Source of the DNA: Beta vulgaris subsp. vulgaris
Taxonomy: Eukaryota > Streptophyta > Magnoliopsida > Caryophyllales > Amaranthaceae
Assembly (NCBI RefSeq): GCF_026745355.1
Contig: NC_079205.1
Span: 38,868,952-38,932,951 of the forward strand
Reading direction: 5' to 3'
DNA length: 64,000 bases
The position numbers and the translations under genes are program-made. Every line of letters begins with the position of its first letter. Position 1 is the first letter of the stretch. The notes beneath the pieces were generated by a model, which did no database searches, was not told the origin of the DNA, and saw nothing but the letters and a program-made list of their open reading frames with translations. This document shows, piece after piece, positions 11,211 to 22,198 of the stretch.

Positions 11211-11659
11211 TATTGTATAGACAAGGGAGTCGGCTGAGGTATTAAAAAGAAAAAGCGAAAACTAAATAAACAAGAGCGGACCTGGTCGGACGGTTGGAAC
11301 CGGAGAAACTGCTTGAAAAATTAGAGAGAAGCGAGAGCTTTTAGAGAGAGAAAGTTTGGAAATTTTGTGAAGGATTACACAAATGATTTCTCTCGCCTCT
11401 CCGTACATATATGTAGGCGTGCCTCGGGACGCGTCCCTTCATGGGCCTATTAGACGCTTCCAGATGGCACCATTTCCGCCTCGAAAAGGCGGCCCATGGA
11501 AGATGAAACGTCGAAATTTTTGGGAAGCTCCGTCCAGCTCAACTACCCAGCTGAGAAATGCTATGTGGCAAACTCCACTGATTTCCAGCTTAATGTGACC
11601 CGCTCGGTCATGACGGCAGCCTCCTCAAGGATGCCGATCGGACAAGAATACAGTCTCCA
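11211..11659. promoter_or_regulatory. Probable promoter region of the antisense gene
   Basis: About 450 bp upstream of the antisense ATG. Its minus strand carries ACATATATGTACGG-type sequence near 11400-11415 and a run of GAGAGAAA/CTCTC units at about 11315-11395 that could be the 5' leader. There is no open frame of note. It separates the antisense gene from the 155-bp repeats. Confidence 0.35.
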
Positions 11660-12277
11660 AATTCCCTTCACTTAGTCAAAATTCGCTAAGTGCTAGGGAA
11701 CACCTGGTCGGCCTCTCCAAGGCTTGTTAGCCCCTGTCTGAGGTGCGCCCGTCAATCCAGAACCCGGTCGGTCAACATGGGGCTCCCTTACCCTTTATCC
11801 GACCAGGTCTCTACAAGTTCCCTTCACTTAGTCAAATCAACTATGTGCTAGGAAACACCTGATCGGCCTCTCCAAGGCTTGTTAGCCCCTGTCCGAGCTG
11901 CGCCCGTCTATCCAGAACCCGATCGGTCAAAATGGGGCTCCCTTACCCTTTGTCCGACCAGGTCTCTGCAAGTTCCCTTCACTGTCAAATCAGCTAAGTG
12001 CTAGGAAACGCCTGGTCAGCCTCTCCAGGGCTTGTTAGCCCCTGTCCGAGCTGCGCCCGTCCACCCAACACCTAGTCGGTCAACATGGGGCTCCCTTACT
12101 CGTTGTCCGACCAGGTTTCTGTAGGCTCCCTTCACTTAGTCCAATTGGCTAAGTGCTAGGAAGCGCTTAGTCGGCCTCTCCAGGACTTGCTAGCCCCTGT
12201 CCGAGCTGCGCCCGCCAATCCAACACCTGGTCGGTCGATATGGGGTTCTCTTACCCCTTATCCGACCAGGTCCCTGC
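11660..12277 (+). repeat. 155-bp tandem repeat in 3' region of element 1
   Basis: Four head-to-tail copies start at about 11660, 11815, 11970 and 12123, spaced 155, 155 and 153 bp. The fourth ends at 12277 and a degraded fifth follows to about 12640. Each carries TTCCCTTCACTTAGTCAAA, CTTGTTAGCCCCTGTC, GAGCTGCGCCCGTC, CGGTCAACATGGGGCTCCC and a CCGACCAGGT end. Tandem repeats in this position are a known feature of Tat-branch elements and a known seed of satellite DNA. Confidence 0.9.
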
Positions 12278-12740
12278 AAGTCCTTTGCATAAACAAGCCA
12301 AGCATTGAGATATACAAAACCTGGTCGGTCAATCTAGGGGCTCTTTAGCCCCTCAGCCGAGCTGGTCTCCCCTTCAAGGATCCCGGTCGGTCAGTTTGGG
12401 GCTCAACCCATAATCCGAGCAGGTTCCTCCATCATATGGGCTGAACTAGGGGCTAGGGGCACCTGGTCAATCCCCGTCCGACCAGATACCCCTTCAAGGA
12501 CCCCCGACCAGGTCTCAAGGAGGCTCCCCTATGCCGACCTGGTATCACCAGGGGCTCCTAGTCGGCCTCTCTATTACAAGCTAGAGTCCGGTCGGACATC
12601 ATGGACCCGGTCGGCGCTTGCGCGACCAGGTCCCCTATCAGCTCCCTCCTAGGGAGGTCGGTCGCAAAGTCAAGGATGGAAGAGGAAAAATTGCGCCACG
12701 AACGGGCTTCACCCGGTCGGACGGCTCTTTCGCCCCTTCC

Positions 12741-12755
12741 TGACGTGGGGGTAAA
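12741..12755 (+). promoter_or_regulatory. Polypurine tract of element 1
   Basis: GTGGGGGTAAA lies directly against the TG of the 3' LTR, the position and composition expected for the plus-strand primer of reverse transcription. Confidence 0.6.
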
Positions 12756-13209
12756 TGTTTAGGCCCATCAAATCCCTCCAATAACTCTATGCCATCTGGC
12801 ACTGCCACATAAGCCCCGTGGGTCCCACCTATTACAGCATGGCTAGCAAGCATGGGGGGATTCAAGGGTCCCACATAAATCACTCTTGGAAAGGGATCAC
12901 CACCAATCCCTAGGTGAGTTGTCCCATCCAGCAGATCTTTGTCTAGGGGTTTCCATCACTATAAATACCTCTTGTCACATCAATGTAAAGGTGTTGAATT
13001 CTCACCTAACTAACCTGAGTTTCTCACTCTAGACTCTCTCTCTCTACCTCAATCATCAACTGACTTGAGCGTCGGAGGGGCGATCCCGGAACAACCCCCG
13101 GAGTAGTTTTACGTGTTTTGCAGGATTCCGGTGAACAGATGACCAGCTCTGCTCGAGCCAAAGGACTTGCTCAGCACAGATCATTAACCTTAATTGCTAG
13201 ACAGAAACA
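12756..13209 (+). repeat. 3' LTR of element 1
   Basis: Begins TGTTTAGGCCCATC and ends GACAGAAACA, followed at once by the GTAGT target duplication. The TATAAATA box is retained. It carries a 2-bp CT expansion relative to the 5' LTR and about 25 substitutions by hand count. Confidence 0.92.
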
Positions 13210-13214
13210 GTAGT

Positions 13215-13640
13215 CTTTATAAATCTTGACTCAAAATATACTTATACGTTTCTTATCTCCATTTTTCCATGATACAATTCCTAGCTAGACAAACAATTTC
13301 ACTTCGCTTGATCTGATGGTCAGATAAGGGGTGCGTGGAGTAACGGAAGATTGAGAAATTCAAGAAGTAGGAGAAGGAATGTATATAAGACTCTGTGGCT
13401 AGGGCTGGCAATTTCATTTGAATCTGATGGATAACCATCCACTTGATCCATATATATGGACAAAATCCTGAACTTAAGCGGATGATAAATAGATGACAGA
13501 TCGATTGGGTGATGGATCAGGTTGAATTCGGGTGAAGGTCCATCCAACGCATCATCAGACCCATCTATCCACCCGTTAAATATGTATATACGATAAAATT
13601 TTACATACATATATATTTATAATTAAGAAAGCATCTTGGG
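13215..13640. other. Intergenic, no gene seen
   Basis: AT-rich flank of element 1. Several GATGGAT/ATCCATC phrases occur between 13420 and 13570 and give a spurious minus-strand open stretch (about 13320-13610). It shows no recognisable motif. Confidence 0.4.
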
Positions 13641-14580
13641 TGTAAGATGTTACATCATAACTTATCATGTAACAATATCTCACACATGTAAACTCTTTCA
13701 TGTTGTTATAACGGACTTCCATCACATTTAATTTAGCAAACTCAGTTTTATGTCATTATTACTCGTTAATTCTATGTCATAATAACTCATCTTTATGTCA
13801 CTTTTACTCACTTTTATGTCACTTTTAGCAAACTTGTATAATTATTTTCTATTTCAATAGTATAGTCAACTCCTTATAATTATATAACATTAGTACTCAT
13901 TTATGTGTCATTATTACTCCATTTTATGTCATTATTGACGTAATTCATATCATTTTGGGGTTATCTCGTGTCATTTTGTATATATTTGTCTCATGTCATT
14001 ATAAGTGAATTCTATGAGATTTTTTTAGCAAACTTAGTTCTATATCATTATTACACAAATCTATATAATTATGACTCAGTTCTGTGTTATTTTTACTTAC
14101 TTCTATGTTATTTTTCACCAGTCTTGTATCATTTTCTCCTATTTTATTAGTATAATTAACTCTTTATGTTATACATCATTACTACCTATTTATGTGTCAT
14201 TATTAGTAAATTTTATGTCATTGTTGACGTACTTCATCTCATTTTCGGGTTGGCTCGTGTCATTTTGTATAAATTTGTTTCATGTCATTATAGAACTCTT
14301 TCATGTCATTATAACTGATTTCTATGATATTTATTTCAGAAAAATAATTTCTATGTCATTATTACTCATTTCTATTTTCTATTTTATTCTTTCTTGTTAA
14401 TTATTTATATACCATATCATTATTACTCATTTTTATGTCATTATTGACATATTTCATGTCATTTGTGAGCTATCTCGTGTCATTTTCTTAATAAATTTGT
14501 TTCATGTTATTATAGTTGTATTCTATGATATTTTTCCTATTAGCAAACTCGATTGTATGTCATTATTACTCATATATTTG
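13641..14580. repeat. Degenerate TGTCATTATTACTCATT repeat field
   Basis: About 940 bp built from many diverged copies of TGTCATTATTACTCATTT, mixed with TTTCATGTCATTATA and CTCGTGTCATTTTGTA variants. The first part starts with a TAACA-rich palindromic stretch. The same family recurs at 30377-32060, so it is a dispersed repeat and not a local expansion. The T-rich open frames here are an artefact of this composition. Confidence 0.7.
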
Positions 14581-15204
14581 TTTTTTTTAGAAAACTGTAT
14601 CTAGTGAGGGGATATTTTGATATTCATGTTTCTTTTTGTAACCTATATTTTTGATAATTGATATAAAGCATTAATGTTGTAAACAGTAATAAAGACTACA
14701 ACCAATAATAATTACACTACAAGTACAACATTGCCAAAAAAAATATTTCACTACAAACTAGTCTAGTGATTGATATTTGATACTAGTGGGAGTGCGGTAA
14801 TCCGACAAAGGAGTCCAGACCTCTGACTCTCTGAGAAGAATGAGATTATTTTTCTGCAAACCAGTATAAGGATGATTGAGGCTAGAGGGACATAAATGAG
14901 CCGGGTCCAAGGTCGGAGGCCCAGACCCTGCCAAACTTTAGGCTTCGTTTTGCAAAATTCTACGAGCCCTTGACCCCTTGTCATCCCAAGCAAGTCAAAA
15001 ACCGAAAGGGCCCAGTAGGCGTCTTGTGTAATTAGTACTTTTCATCGATTTAAAATAACATCATCTCTAATTTCGGTATTTTCTAAGATTTACGGGGCTA
15101 AGAATAAGCCCAATTCTAAAAGAAGACTAATAATATAAATAAGTATTTTATTATGTTATCATAAGAGTCAACCCTAAAAATGAATTAAAAAGGTATAGAA
15201 CATA
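14581..15204. other. Intergenic, no feature seen
   Basis: Non-coding, with a more GC-rich patch at 14790-15020 of unknown origin (GGGAGTGCGGTAATCCGACA, GGTCGGAGGCCCAGACCC). It lacks termini or homology that I recognise. Confidence 0.35.
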
Positions 15205-15532
15205 CTACCTCATTTTCTATTTAACGTACACAGTTTGCTTTTTACTAGAACCAAGGAAAAAGAGAAAAAATAGAAGAGAGAGGAGAGAATTATGAAAAGT
15301 AGGGTGTGACTTGTGAGAAGAACAAAAAGTATATAAAAAAATAAAGGAGAGGAAAATGGGCTAGGTGGGAGTTTTAAGTGAGTTAATTTATTTGGTAAAG
15401 GACAACATGAGGGGGCAAAAAATGGGAAAAATAATTGGGCATTTTACCTTATATAAATAAAGTAACAGTGTAACCATTAAAAAGGAACGACTTGTAAGAA
15501 AAAGTGTGTAGATTTAAAAGGGATGGAGGTAG
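15205..15532. mobile_element. Stowaway-like MITE
   Basis: Left end CTACCTCATTTTCTATTTAA; the right end reverse-complements to CTACCTCCATCCCTTTTAAA. TA lies on each side (15203-15204 and 15533-15534). Purine-rich interior, no coding sequence. Confidence 0.65.
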
Positions 15533-15540
15533 TATACAGA

Positions 15541-16855
15541 TATTTGCATCATATACCCCTAAATAACTTGTTTATCATCATATACCCTCCAATTTTTTAA
15601 AATTCTTCATATACCTCTCAATTTTTCAAAATTACCTAATATTGTAACAAAATCCTAATTGAGCTATATTTCACCCATTAACCTTAATCAACCATTAAAG
15701 CACTACATGTGACCCCTTTCAATCTTCTTTGGCCACAAGTGCCATTTTAATGGTGGTTTATTAGGATAAATGAATCGATATGGGTTAACTAATACTTTCT
15801 CTGTTCTATTGTAACAATTGAGGTTTCATGTTTGTCAATGCACAATTTTAACTCATAATATCTTTAGTTACTTCTTAGTAAATATTATAAAAATTTGATA
15901 TTTTGAAAGTATATATTGAGACGAACCTAACATAAGCCCAAATAACTATATTTTTCCTTATGTAAAAATTACAAAAGATAGTGAAAGAATGGTGGATGAA
16001 TAGTGCCAAAACTTAATTGTTGCAATAGAAAAAGAACGGAAAGTATATAGTTACATAATCAAGGGTTAATGATAAAAAAAATTAACAATTGTTAGTTAGT
16101 TATTAAGGATATATGGTGAAATTTAAAGAAATAATGATCATATATATAGTGAATTTTGAAAAATTAAAGAATATATAGTGAAAAATAAAATTAATCAGAG
16201 TACAAATTTTGTGGTAGGAGAATAATACATGTTTAAAATATCATTGTTCTAGTATTTAGTAGGCCCTTATTGCATCTTTACAACCACCCTTATAAGAATA
16301 CGACCTTACAACTCTGTAAAAATAAGCTAAAGTATTTTTGAAAAATTGAATTAGAAATGATTTACATAATTATTTAGTTTATGGATTTTTCACCATATAT
16401 CCTTGATGTTTTCAAAATTTACTATATATCCATCAATTTTTTTGATAATTCACCATGTGTTCTTAATGATTAACGGCTATTAATTTTTTTAATCATTAAA
16501 CCCTAATTATATTACTAAACTTTAATTAATCCCTATTTCACTCATCATTTATCCTAACATATTAGCATTAAAACAACACCTAAGGCCAAAAAAGAAAGAA
16601 GAGAGTTATGAAGGAACAATGACAAAAGGGATCATTTGTGGTGTTTTAATACTAGTCAATTAAGGTAAATGACTAAAATAGGGGTTAATTAGAATCTGGT
16701 AATAGAATTGAGGTTAATGACTAAAAAAGTTAATAGCCATTGGTCATTAAGGACATTTGGTGAATTTTGAAGAAATTGAGGGGTGTATGGTGAATTTTGA
16801 TTAGTGCAAGGATATATGGTGAATAAAAAAAATTGTCGGGCAAATATGATGAAAA
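15541..16855. mobile_element. Long-inverted-repeat (foldback) element cluster
   Basis: The left arm (15545-15770, CATCATATACCCCT...) is matched in inverse at about 16620-16855. A second inward pair lies at about 16070-16200 and 16385-16610 (TTCACCATATATCCTT). The repeated phrase is TTCACCATATATCCTTnATG followed by a TTAATCATTAACCC-type stretch. The same phrase family forms the arms of the Mutator-like element at 32615-33511 and a remnant at 43267-43375. Two tandem or nested copies fit best. No transposase and no certain target duplication. Confidence 0.55.
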
Positions 16856-17530
16856 TTCTGTTTAATTTAATAATAGGCTATTAGTTGTATAATGTAAAAT
16901 ATTAAGAGTTAAAAGTTATAGGAAAATTGTGAAGGGAACCTGACCTAAAAAAATTCTAAGTATTAGAGTTTGATTTTATTAACCTTGAAATTATAATATT
17001 AAACCTTTATCACTAGATCTATTCTTACTTTATTACAATTTAGATTTGACTTAGGACAAGCATGCGACCGTTGCTTACTAAAAATGGACAAATGTTTATC
17101 AAAAGAAAATGGACAAATGAATACCTTCTCAACAATCTACATCCAATAGTTAGGGAGCAAAACATATAGAAACCATAATTTTTCAACTCAACAAGTTTCC
17201 AATTTAGATATCCATTTAAGAGCATCTAATTCTGGCACTCATTTAAGAGTTATTATCACGTCCCATCCAAAGTAGGAACCTTCTTATCTCCATGACAACA
17301 TACTACACATTTATGACAATTTATTATAAGAAACTGGCTCACCCATAATTATCCCAACTCCCAAACTACTCCATGTGATCATGTGATGTATTTGTATCAT
17401 GTTGCAAATGCCAAACTGTACCTTAGCCTTTCTTTTCAATGGTCTTCATTCTTCAACTGCTTTTCTCGGCTCACATTACTATAGGTAGGCGGTAGCTCTT
17501 CGGTGTACTTATTATTATATGATCGCCATT
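16856..17530. other. Intergenic upstream of ligase gene
   Basis: AT-rich, no open frame of interest. It is the upstream flank of the 17668 gene and should contain its distal promoter, but I recognise no defined cis element. Confidence 0.35.
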
Positions 17531-17534
17531 ACTC

Positions 17535-17541
17535 ATATAAG
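17535..17541 (+). promoter_or_regulatory. Possible TATA box of the 17668 ligase gene
   Basis: ATATAAG about 130 bp before the ATG, followed by a pyrimidine-rich stretch (TTTCTCTCTTTATTTTTC) suited to a transcription start and 5' leader. No other support. Confidence 0.3.
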
Positions 17542-17667
17542 TATTTCTCTCTTTATTTTTCAGTTATTCGATCTTACTCAATTAACAAAAACAAACCAAC
17601 AAAACATTTGATCAGTTTAATACTACTAAAAAATCACCTTATCCAAGCTAAGGCAAACTAACCTAGT

Positions 17668-19416
17668 ATGGATCAGCTTAAACCAAAACCAGCAAATTCC
17701 ATGCCACTCACTCCGTTAACATTGTTAGAACGAGCTGCGATTGTATACGGCGAGTGTCCCTCTATAGTATACAAGGCGATCACGTATACATGGGCGGACA
17801 CTCACCGTCGATGCCTTCAGATCGCTTCTTCCCTCACTTCTCTTGGCATTGTACGCGGCGACGTGGTGTCCGTTGTAGCACCGAATGTCCCCGCTGCGTA
17901 CGAGCTACATTTCGCGGCCCCAATGTCTGGGGCTGTTCTTAACAACATCAACATTCGCCTTGACCCTAGGACGATCTCGATCCTCCTTCGTCATAGCGAG
18001 TCGAAACTCGTGTTTGTGTACTACCGATTATCATCTCTTGTGTTGCAGGCTATTTCTTTGCTCCCTGCTGATTACCCTCGACCCATTCTGGTGCTCATTA
18101 CTGATAATGAATATGATTATGATCATATTACACCAAGTGAGTTTCTTAAAGCTTTGGCACCCCCTGAACTTGCACTTGCTGATAATAACACTAAACCAAG
18201 TGATGAGTTTCTTACTACTTATGAAGAGATGGTTGAATCTGGGGATCCGGGATATAGGTGGATCCGACCCGAATGTGAGTGGGATCCGATTGTGTTAAAT
18301 TACACCTCTGGAACGACGTCGTCACCTAAAGGAGTGGTGCATTGTCACCGTGGCTCCTACATAACCACCATGGACGCGCTCACTGATTGGTCCGTCCCTA
18401 AACAACCCGTTTACCTGTGGACCCTACCGATGTTTCACTCCAACGGTTGGAGCTTCACTTGGGGTATGGCTGCCGTCGGCGGCACAAATGTATGCCTTAA
18501 AAAATTCGATGGCGCCACCATACACGCCGCGATCCGCGCGCACAATGTGACCCACATGTGTGCAGCACCAGTAGTGCTCAGCATGCTCACCACCCTCACC
18601 TCTGACCCGGGCCCGCTCTCCTGGCCCGTTCACATTCTCACTGGCGGGTCACCACCGCCAGCACCCATCCTCATTCGGGCCGAGGCCCTGGGATTCATTG
18701 TCGGGCATGGGTACGGGCTCACAGAGACAGGAGGGGTGATGGTTTCCTGTGCTTGGAAACGACAATGGAATGATCTCCCTTCATTAGAGCGGGCCCGGCT
18801 AAGGGCCCGCCAGGGAGTTCGAACCATTGCCTTGACAGATATTAACATTATCAACCCGAACACTGGCCAGCCAGTAAATCGAGACGGAAAATCTGTTGGA
18901 GAGATAGTTCTCCGAGGTGCGTCCATCATGTTAGGGTACCTCAAAGACCCAGAAGGGACTTCCAAATGCATGGGAGAAGATGGGTGGTTTAGAACGGGTG
19001 ATCTAGGTGTAATGCACTCAGATGGATATTTAGAGATTAAAGATCGTTCAAAAGATATAATTATTAGTGGGGGAGAAAACATTAGTAGTGTTGAGGTTGA
19101 GAATGTGTTATATACTTATCCGGCCGTCAGCGAGGTGGCGGTTGTGGCCAAGAACGACGAGTATTGGGGGGAGACGCCGTGCGCATTCATAAGTTTGAGG
19201 AAGGGTTTGAAGGAGAAACCTACGGAGCGAGACATATTTGAGTATTGTAGGGCCAAAATGCCACATTATATGGTGCCTAAAAGGGTGGTGTTTAAAGAGG
19301 ACCTTCCTAAGACTTCTACTGGGAAGATTCAGAAGTACTTGCTAAGGGACATGGCTAATTCTTTGGGTATGGATAAAAATAGACGTGTTACCTCATCCTT
19401 TCCAAGTCGTTTATAG
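17668..19416 (+). CDS. Peroxisomal acyl-activating enzyme (acyl-CoA ligase), copy A
   Basis: A 582-residue, single-exon member of the ANL adenylate-forming superfamily, plant acyl-activating enzyme group. It would adenylate a carboxylic acid with ATP and transfer it to coenzyme A. Visible motifs: P-loop YTSGTTSSPKG (212-222), GHGYGLTETGG (346-356), GWFRTGDLG (439-447), hinge region KDRSKDIIISGGENIS (458-473) and PKTSTGKIQK with the catalytic Lys at 553. The C-terminal SRL (580-582) is a type 1 peroxisomal signal. Length and motifs fit benzoate/cinnamate-CoA ligase-like enzymes (Arabidopsis BZO1, petunia CNL), but short-chain or other acids are possible. Start: the first ATG, matching the paralogue at 28014 (MDxLKP..AN). 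Oddities: VFVYYR at 116-120 has Tyr where the paralogue has Asp, and there is a longer variable loop (about 145-180) and tail. Frame intact. Confidence 0.93.
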   Translation: MDQLKPKPANSMPLTPLTLLERAAIVYGECPSIVYKAITYTWADTHRRCLQIASSLTSLGIVRGDVVSVVAPNVPAAYELHFAAPMSGAVLNNINIRLDPRTISILLRHSESKLVFVYYRLSSLVLQAISLLPADYPRPILVLITDNEYDYDHITPSEFLKALAPPELALADNNTKPSDEFLTTYEEMVESGDPGYRWIRPECEWDPIVLNYTSGTTSSPKGVVHCHRGSYITTMDALTDWSVPKQPVYLWTLPMFHSNGWSFTWGMAAVGGTNVCLKKFDGATIHAAIRAHNVTHMCAAPVVLSMLTTLTSDPGPLSWPVHILTGGSPPPAPILIRAEALGFIVGHGYGLTETGGVMVSCAWKRQWNDLPSLERARLRARQGVRTIALTDINIINPNTGQPVNRDGKSVGEIVLRGASIMLGYLKDPEGTSKCMGEDGWFRTGDLGVMHSDGYLEIKDRSKDIIISGGENISSVEVENVLYTYPAVSEVAVVAKNDEYWGETPCAFISLRKGLKEKPTERDIFEYCRAKMPHYMVPKRVVFKEDLPKTSTGKIQKYLLRDMANSLGMDKNRRVTSSFPSRL

Positions 19417-19576
19417 ATGGATGCTTATATTATCAGGTTATGCATTATTGTAATCTGTAAAATGATTTTTATAGTTTTACTTGTGATTGATTTTCACTCT
19501 TTGTAATTTCTTTTATTTCTATTTCACTTTGAATTTTTTTCAATAATTTTTCATTTGTGCTTCAACTATTAATTAT

Positions 19577-19808
19577 GAACTTTTTGTTGGAAAATAACTA
19601 TTAAAATAAATTTTTATTGAAAAAGATCTAATAAAAAAATATTTGTTAAAAAAGACATTATAATACTTCCCTTTGTTGCTTAAGACCACTCCAACATTTT
19701 GTGGCCAAAAAGTCAAGGTCAGAATATTAACTTTTTCAACAAATTTTTTCATTAGATCTTTTTGAGCAAAATGACTATTTTAATAGGTCTTTTTCAACAA
19801 AATGTTCT
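19577..19808. repeat. Imperfect hairpin (foldback) downstream of ligase A
   Basis: The arm at 19577-19665 (AACTTTTTGTTGGAAAATAA...) pairs with the inverse of 19722-19808 (CTATTTTAATAGGTCTTTTT...). The loop is about 56 bp. Probably a short foldback MITE. It lies 160 bp past the stop of the 17668 gene, so it may fall within the 3' end of its transcript. Confidence 0.6.
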
Positions 19809-19986
19809 TTAATTTTTTTATATACAATTAAATATTTTTTTTTCACAATAATTATTGATTAATGTATTGAATAACTACTGATTTTAGTTCTTCATTTGGT
19901 TATTCTTTGGTATTTATTTTTTGAATGTCATTTGATTACTTCTTGCTCATTTTTTAAACTTTTATCTATGTACTTACTAAAGCCTC

Positions 19987-21180
19987 TTTTTTTTTTTGAC
20001 AATGGGTTATTTGCATAAATAAGAGAGAGAGTTTACACACAACTTATTGGGTCATTAGTGACCCTTACAATATTTAGAGATGAAATTAAAACCAAATTAC
20101 AAGACATTAAGTAGGCAGGATACACTCCTTCATTGGACCCTTGGTTATTGGGGTGGCTCAATTTGCAACATCCAGACCTGCCAAAGCCATCAGTAATTCT
20201 TCTACTAGAGATGAGTGGTCGCCAAATGGGTAAATATCCATTGATGACACAAGAGAACCTGGGAAACTTTAAGAACAAGGATAGAGACAGAAAGGTAGCA
20301 CTGATTCGAGCCGGAGACAACTGACTTGTGAATTATTCACAAGCAACAAGAGTCACTGAAAGTAACTCGGAAAGCATACTATGAACCCCCATAAAATGGG
20401 GAGCAGCGTTGAGATATAGAAGATTTTGAAAGTGATAAAATTCAATTTTCTCACTAACCGAAAGTGAGAATTAACTTTAGTTAAACTCGGAAACGAACTG
20501 ACAAACCCGACCCCTGAATACCCACACCCTTCCCCCTTAAGACTCGGCTCCTTGACACACTACCCAGGTTAATTTCTGAACACCATTCATAGTAGAAATT
20601 GACAACAACAATGAGCAAATCCGCTATGCTCATATGCCATAATTCCCATTGATTAATTTCCTCAATCATCCAGACGGAACTATCCCACACAAGATATTCA
20701 GAATTAATACGTAAAACTCCAACACCATAAACTAACATTTAAATCAACGACCTTAATAAGGAAACTTCCAATAAAACTAAGGAGAAACCACCATAACACT
20801 ACCCACCAGTACATTTGTAGTACAAAGCAACTAAGCAGGGAGGCACACAAATCCTAACCACCTCTATGTCAAACGAAAGCAAAGGTAGAAAGTCAGTATT
20901 TACCAGCACCTAATACCGAAAACAGAAACCCTAACCTAATATTAACCTTTACCATCAAGATCGGGGTGACTCCAAAATCGCAAGACGGCGGCGACAAGGT
21001 TAGCTTCGGCAAAAGGTAACTCAACAACCTCGAATTTAGCACTTCCTAATCCAAACAAGAAACCCTAACCCCAAACTTTACCTTTACCGACGAGATTATC
21101 AACGGCGGCGTTTGGGGAAGCTTTGAGAGAGGCTGCCCGACGTTAAGAAATTACTTAGTAATCAAAACCTATATTACAGT
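19987..21180 (-). mobile_element. Possible retroposed sequence with poly(A) tail
   Basis: A run of 11 T at 19987-19997 next to GAC reads on the minus strand as ...CCATTGTC followed by A11, a non-LTR-type tail. Sequence up to about 21180 on that strand has a gene-like, more GC-rich 5' part (20930-21140, with CGGCGGCG patches). A GTC-A(n) ending is shared with the retrocopy at 24391. No target duplication was found and the right limit is a guess. Open stretches (20033-20320, 20481-20738) show no domain I know. Confidence 0.35.
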
Positions 21181-21793
21181 TTGCAGGTGGGTACGAGTAA
21201 TATGTATTAATTGCATGTTGGGTGCCAACAACAATTTCTCCCGCCACATCATGTTTTATGACGCCATCAGCCAAATTATTTCCTCCAATTTTCCCTCTTT
21301 TTTTTGGCTAATAATGATATGGCAACGTCTCATTAAAAGTGTATGTATATCACCTTTCGAGAAATCCTGAAATTAAACAACTTATGAGTTAGAGGAAATA
21401 GTCATTACATTATTAATGTAGCAATCGAATACTTCGTGATGTTTTAAAGCACTTTGATAGTCTTTAGAGAAGTCATTTATCCGTCAAAAAAAAAAAAAAA
21501 AAGGGAATATTTGAGAACCGTAGACTAGAAAGTCATTTAAAGTCCCCTCACCAAGAAAAAAAGCCATTTATAGTCCCGGATGTGGACCAGCCATTGATTT
21601 ATAACTGGAGAGTTGTTGAAAACTGGAATCCAGGCCATCAAAAACAAAGAAAACTAAGAATCTATGAGAATGTACTTAGTGTAGAGGGCTTTGATAATGA
21701 TCTAGCCCTAAACATTATATAATGTTTATATTTAGTGTGTACTCACTGAATAGGAAAAAAAAATCCTTGAACATTTTACTTTATTTCTAAGTA
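21181..21793. other. Intergenic with an A18 tract
   Basis: CCGTC followed by 18 A's at 21486-21503 could be the tail of another retroposed fragment on the + strand, but its left end and target duplication are not visible. The phrase AGTCATTTA recurs on both sides. Confidence 0.35.
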
Positions 21794-21933
21794 CTCCCCC
21801 ATTTTAAAAACAAAGAAAATCTAATTCTTAATATTTTTATTTATTATACTATAAGAGAAATTTGTAGTAAAAATAATTTTTTGTAAAGCATGTTTTTCTA
21901 GTTGTAAAGTATAATATTTTGAAACAAGGGGAG
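21794..21933. mobile_element. Short Stowaway-like MITE
   Basis: A 140-bp element. Left end CTCCCCCATTTTAAAAACAA; the right end reverse-complements to CTCCCCTTGTTTCAAAATAT. TA on each side (21792-21793, 21934-21935). Confidence 0.65.
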
Positions 21934-22198
21934 TACGAGATAAGCACACTTCTTGTAAATTTATTTTGACCATAAACATCTCTTATAATATAGTAAACAA
22001 AATAACACCATTAAATTTTTCTTAAAAGTATTTTCACAATATTATTTTCTTTTTATTTCTATCAATATTTTGACCATAAACATCACAATAATATTTATGG
22101 AATTCAAAAATGCAAAGCAGATAAGCTAAGGAAAACTAATAGAACCTCGATCAGAAAAAAATTTCTAACAATAGTTTCCTCTAATAGGAGTTCACGCA

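Larger units (their letters stand above)
2185..13209 (+). mobile_element. Ty3/gypsy LTR retrotransposon, Tat type (element 1)
   Basis: An 11,025-bp element bounded by TG...CA LTRs (452 and 454 bp) and a perfect 5-bp target duplication GTAGT at 2180-2184 and 13210-13214. Order of parts: 5' LTR, primer-binding-like site, gag, protease, RT, RNase H, integrase, a 37-bp-type tandem repeat, an antisense spliced gene, a 155-bp tandem repeat, a purine tract and the 3' LTR. RT-RNaseH-IN order marks Ty3/gypsy. The long region after integrase with an antisense gene and tandem repeats is typical of the plant Tat branch. By hand count the LTRs differ at about 25 positions plus one 2-bp gap, about 5.5%. 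The coding frames carry several frameshifts and stops, so the copy is non-autonomous today. Confidence 0.9.
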
